Assembly (NCBI GenBank): GCA_026398285.1
Contig: JAPLTI010000121.1
Location: forward strand, 1 to 22,482
Direction of reading: 5' to 3'
Source: Verrucomicrobiota bacterium
GTDB lineage: Bacteria > Verrucomicrobiota > Verrucomicrobiia > Chthoniobacterales > Terrimicrobiaceae
DNA: 22,482 nucleotides
Part shown: in pieces, positions 22,045 to 22,482 of the stretch
Numbering within the stretch: position 1 is the first letter of the stretch
How the letters are laid out: each line of letters starts with the position of its first letter
Program-made: the position numbers and the translations under genes
Notes under the pieces: generated by a model
What the model was told of the DNA's origin: nothing
The model's input: only the letters and a program-made list of their open reading frames with translations
Databases searched by the model: none

Positions 22045-22482
22045 TTACAGACTTTTTGCCGCAGCGACGACATGGGCGGCGGTGATGCCGAGTTGTTCCA
22101 TTACGATGTTGCCCGGGGCGCTGAGGCCGAAGCGGTCGATGGCCACGGTTTTGCCATCGAGCCCGACATAGCGGAACCACGGGTCGGAGATGCCGGCTTC
22201 GATCGAGACGCGTTTGCGGCAGGATTTCGGCAGGACGGATTCCTTGTATTCCGCGCTCTGGGCTTCGAAGCGTTCGAAGCAGGGCATGGATACGACGCGG
22301 GCTCCGGCACCGAGTTCGGTGGCGGCATTCATGGCGTGTTGGAGTTCGCTGCCGCTGGCGAGAAGGATGTATTCCAGCGCGGCGGTTTCTTTTTTGGCGA
22401 TGTAGCCGCCCTGGAAAACACCTTTGCGGCGTGTGGCGACGGGGATGCTGTTCTGCGTCGGCAGATTCTGGCGCGAGAGAAC
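22045..22482 (-). CDS. tkt: Transketolase, C-terminal part (runs off the right edge)
   Basis: The last 145 codons of a transketolase gene. Visible are the end of the pyrimidine-binding domain (VLSRQNLPTQNSIPVATRR) and the complete C-terminal domain (YILLASGSELQHAMNAATEL, RVVSMPCFERFEAQSAEYKE, RVSIEAGISDPWFRYVG, AIDRFGLSAPGNIVMEQLGI). The domain order and the SRQ(N/D)LP and FG-SAPG motifs are those of full-length bacterial transketolases, which move two-carbon ketol units in the pentose phosphate pathway with thiamine diphosphate. The 5' part lies outside the window. Confidence 0.93.
   Translation of the reverse strand, partial: VLSRQNLPTQNSIPVATRRKGVFQGGYIAKKETAALEYILLASGSELQHAMNAATELGAGARVVSMPCFERFEAQSAEYKESVLPKSCRKRVSIEAGISDPWFRYVGLDGKTVAIDRFGLSAPGNIVMEQLGITAAHVVAAAKSL

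Overview
The window looks like chromosomal DNA of a free-living Gram-negative heterotroph, most likely Verrucomicrobiota or a close relative. Hints are a sulfatase with its own formylglycine-generating enzyme (FGE), large secreted multidomain proteins with Pro/Thr linkers, a small TIGR03643/DUF2805-type protein, frequent TTG/GTG starts with weak Shine-Dalgarno sites, and hairpin-rich intergenic repeats. This placement is inference; there is no rRNA or other phylogenetic marker here.

Layout. (1) 1-2770: a partial AraC-type regulator (minus) diverges from a Rieske oxygenase of the demethylase type and a cobalamin-independent methionine-synthase-like protein whose N-terminus is cut off by a frameshift. 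(2) 2883-8634 (minus): a very large secreted phosphatase gene (PhoD, then 5'-nucleotidase, an Ig-like domain, a beta-propeller-like 'choice-of-anchor I' region, a Pro linker and a helix-turn-helix-like Lys-rich tail). It has lost its 5' end and carries an internal deletion with frameshift, so it now reads as two ORFs. (3) 8850-13587 (minus): a triple-domain universal stress protein and a 1051-residue secreted subtilisin-like protease. (4) 13774-17554: a sulfatase island of lipoprotein FGE (+), secreted HAD phosphatase (-) and arylsulfatase (-). The FGE would activate the sulfatase cysteine.

(5) 17555-18260: a graveyard of 3'-end gene fragments: the last codons of cysH, the C-terminus of an outer-membrane beta-barrel, and the catalytic C-terminus of a second FGE. 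Intact relatives of the cysH and FGE pieces lie elsewhere in this window. (6) 18296-20301: small accessory modules: a small protein with a nucleotidyltransferase of the AbiEii/MNT type, a TIGR03643 protein, and a mazEF toxin-antitoxin pair. (7) 20513-21140: a tandem array of about 270-base units with several hairpins each (two full copies and one partial). (8) 21193-22482 (minus): cysH, an assimilatory APS/PAPS reductase with four Fe-S cysteines, and the 3' end of a transketolase gene, separated by an imperfect inverted repeat.

Themes are sulfur and phosphate scavenging (sulfatase with FGE, cysH, PhoD/nucleotidase), possible demethylation of methylated or methoxylated compounds, and visible gene decay and rearrangement next to toxin-antitoxin genes and repeats. 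No tRNA, rRNA, CRISPR array or transposase was seen.
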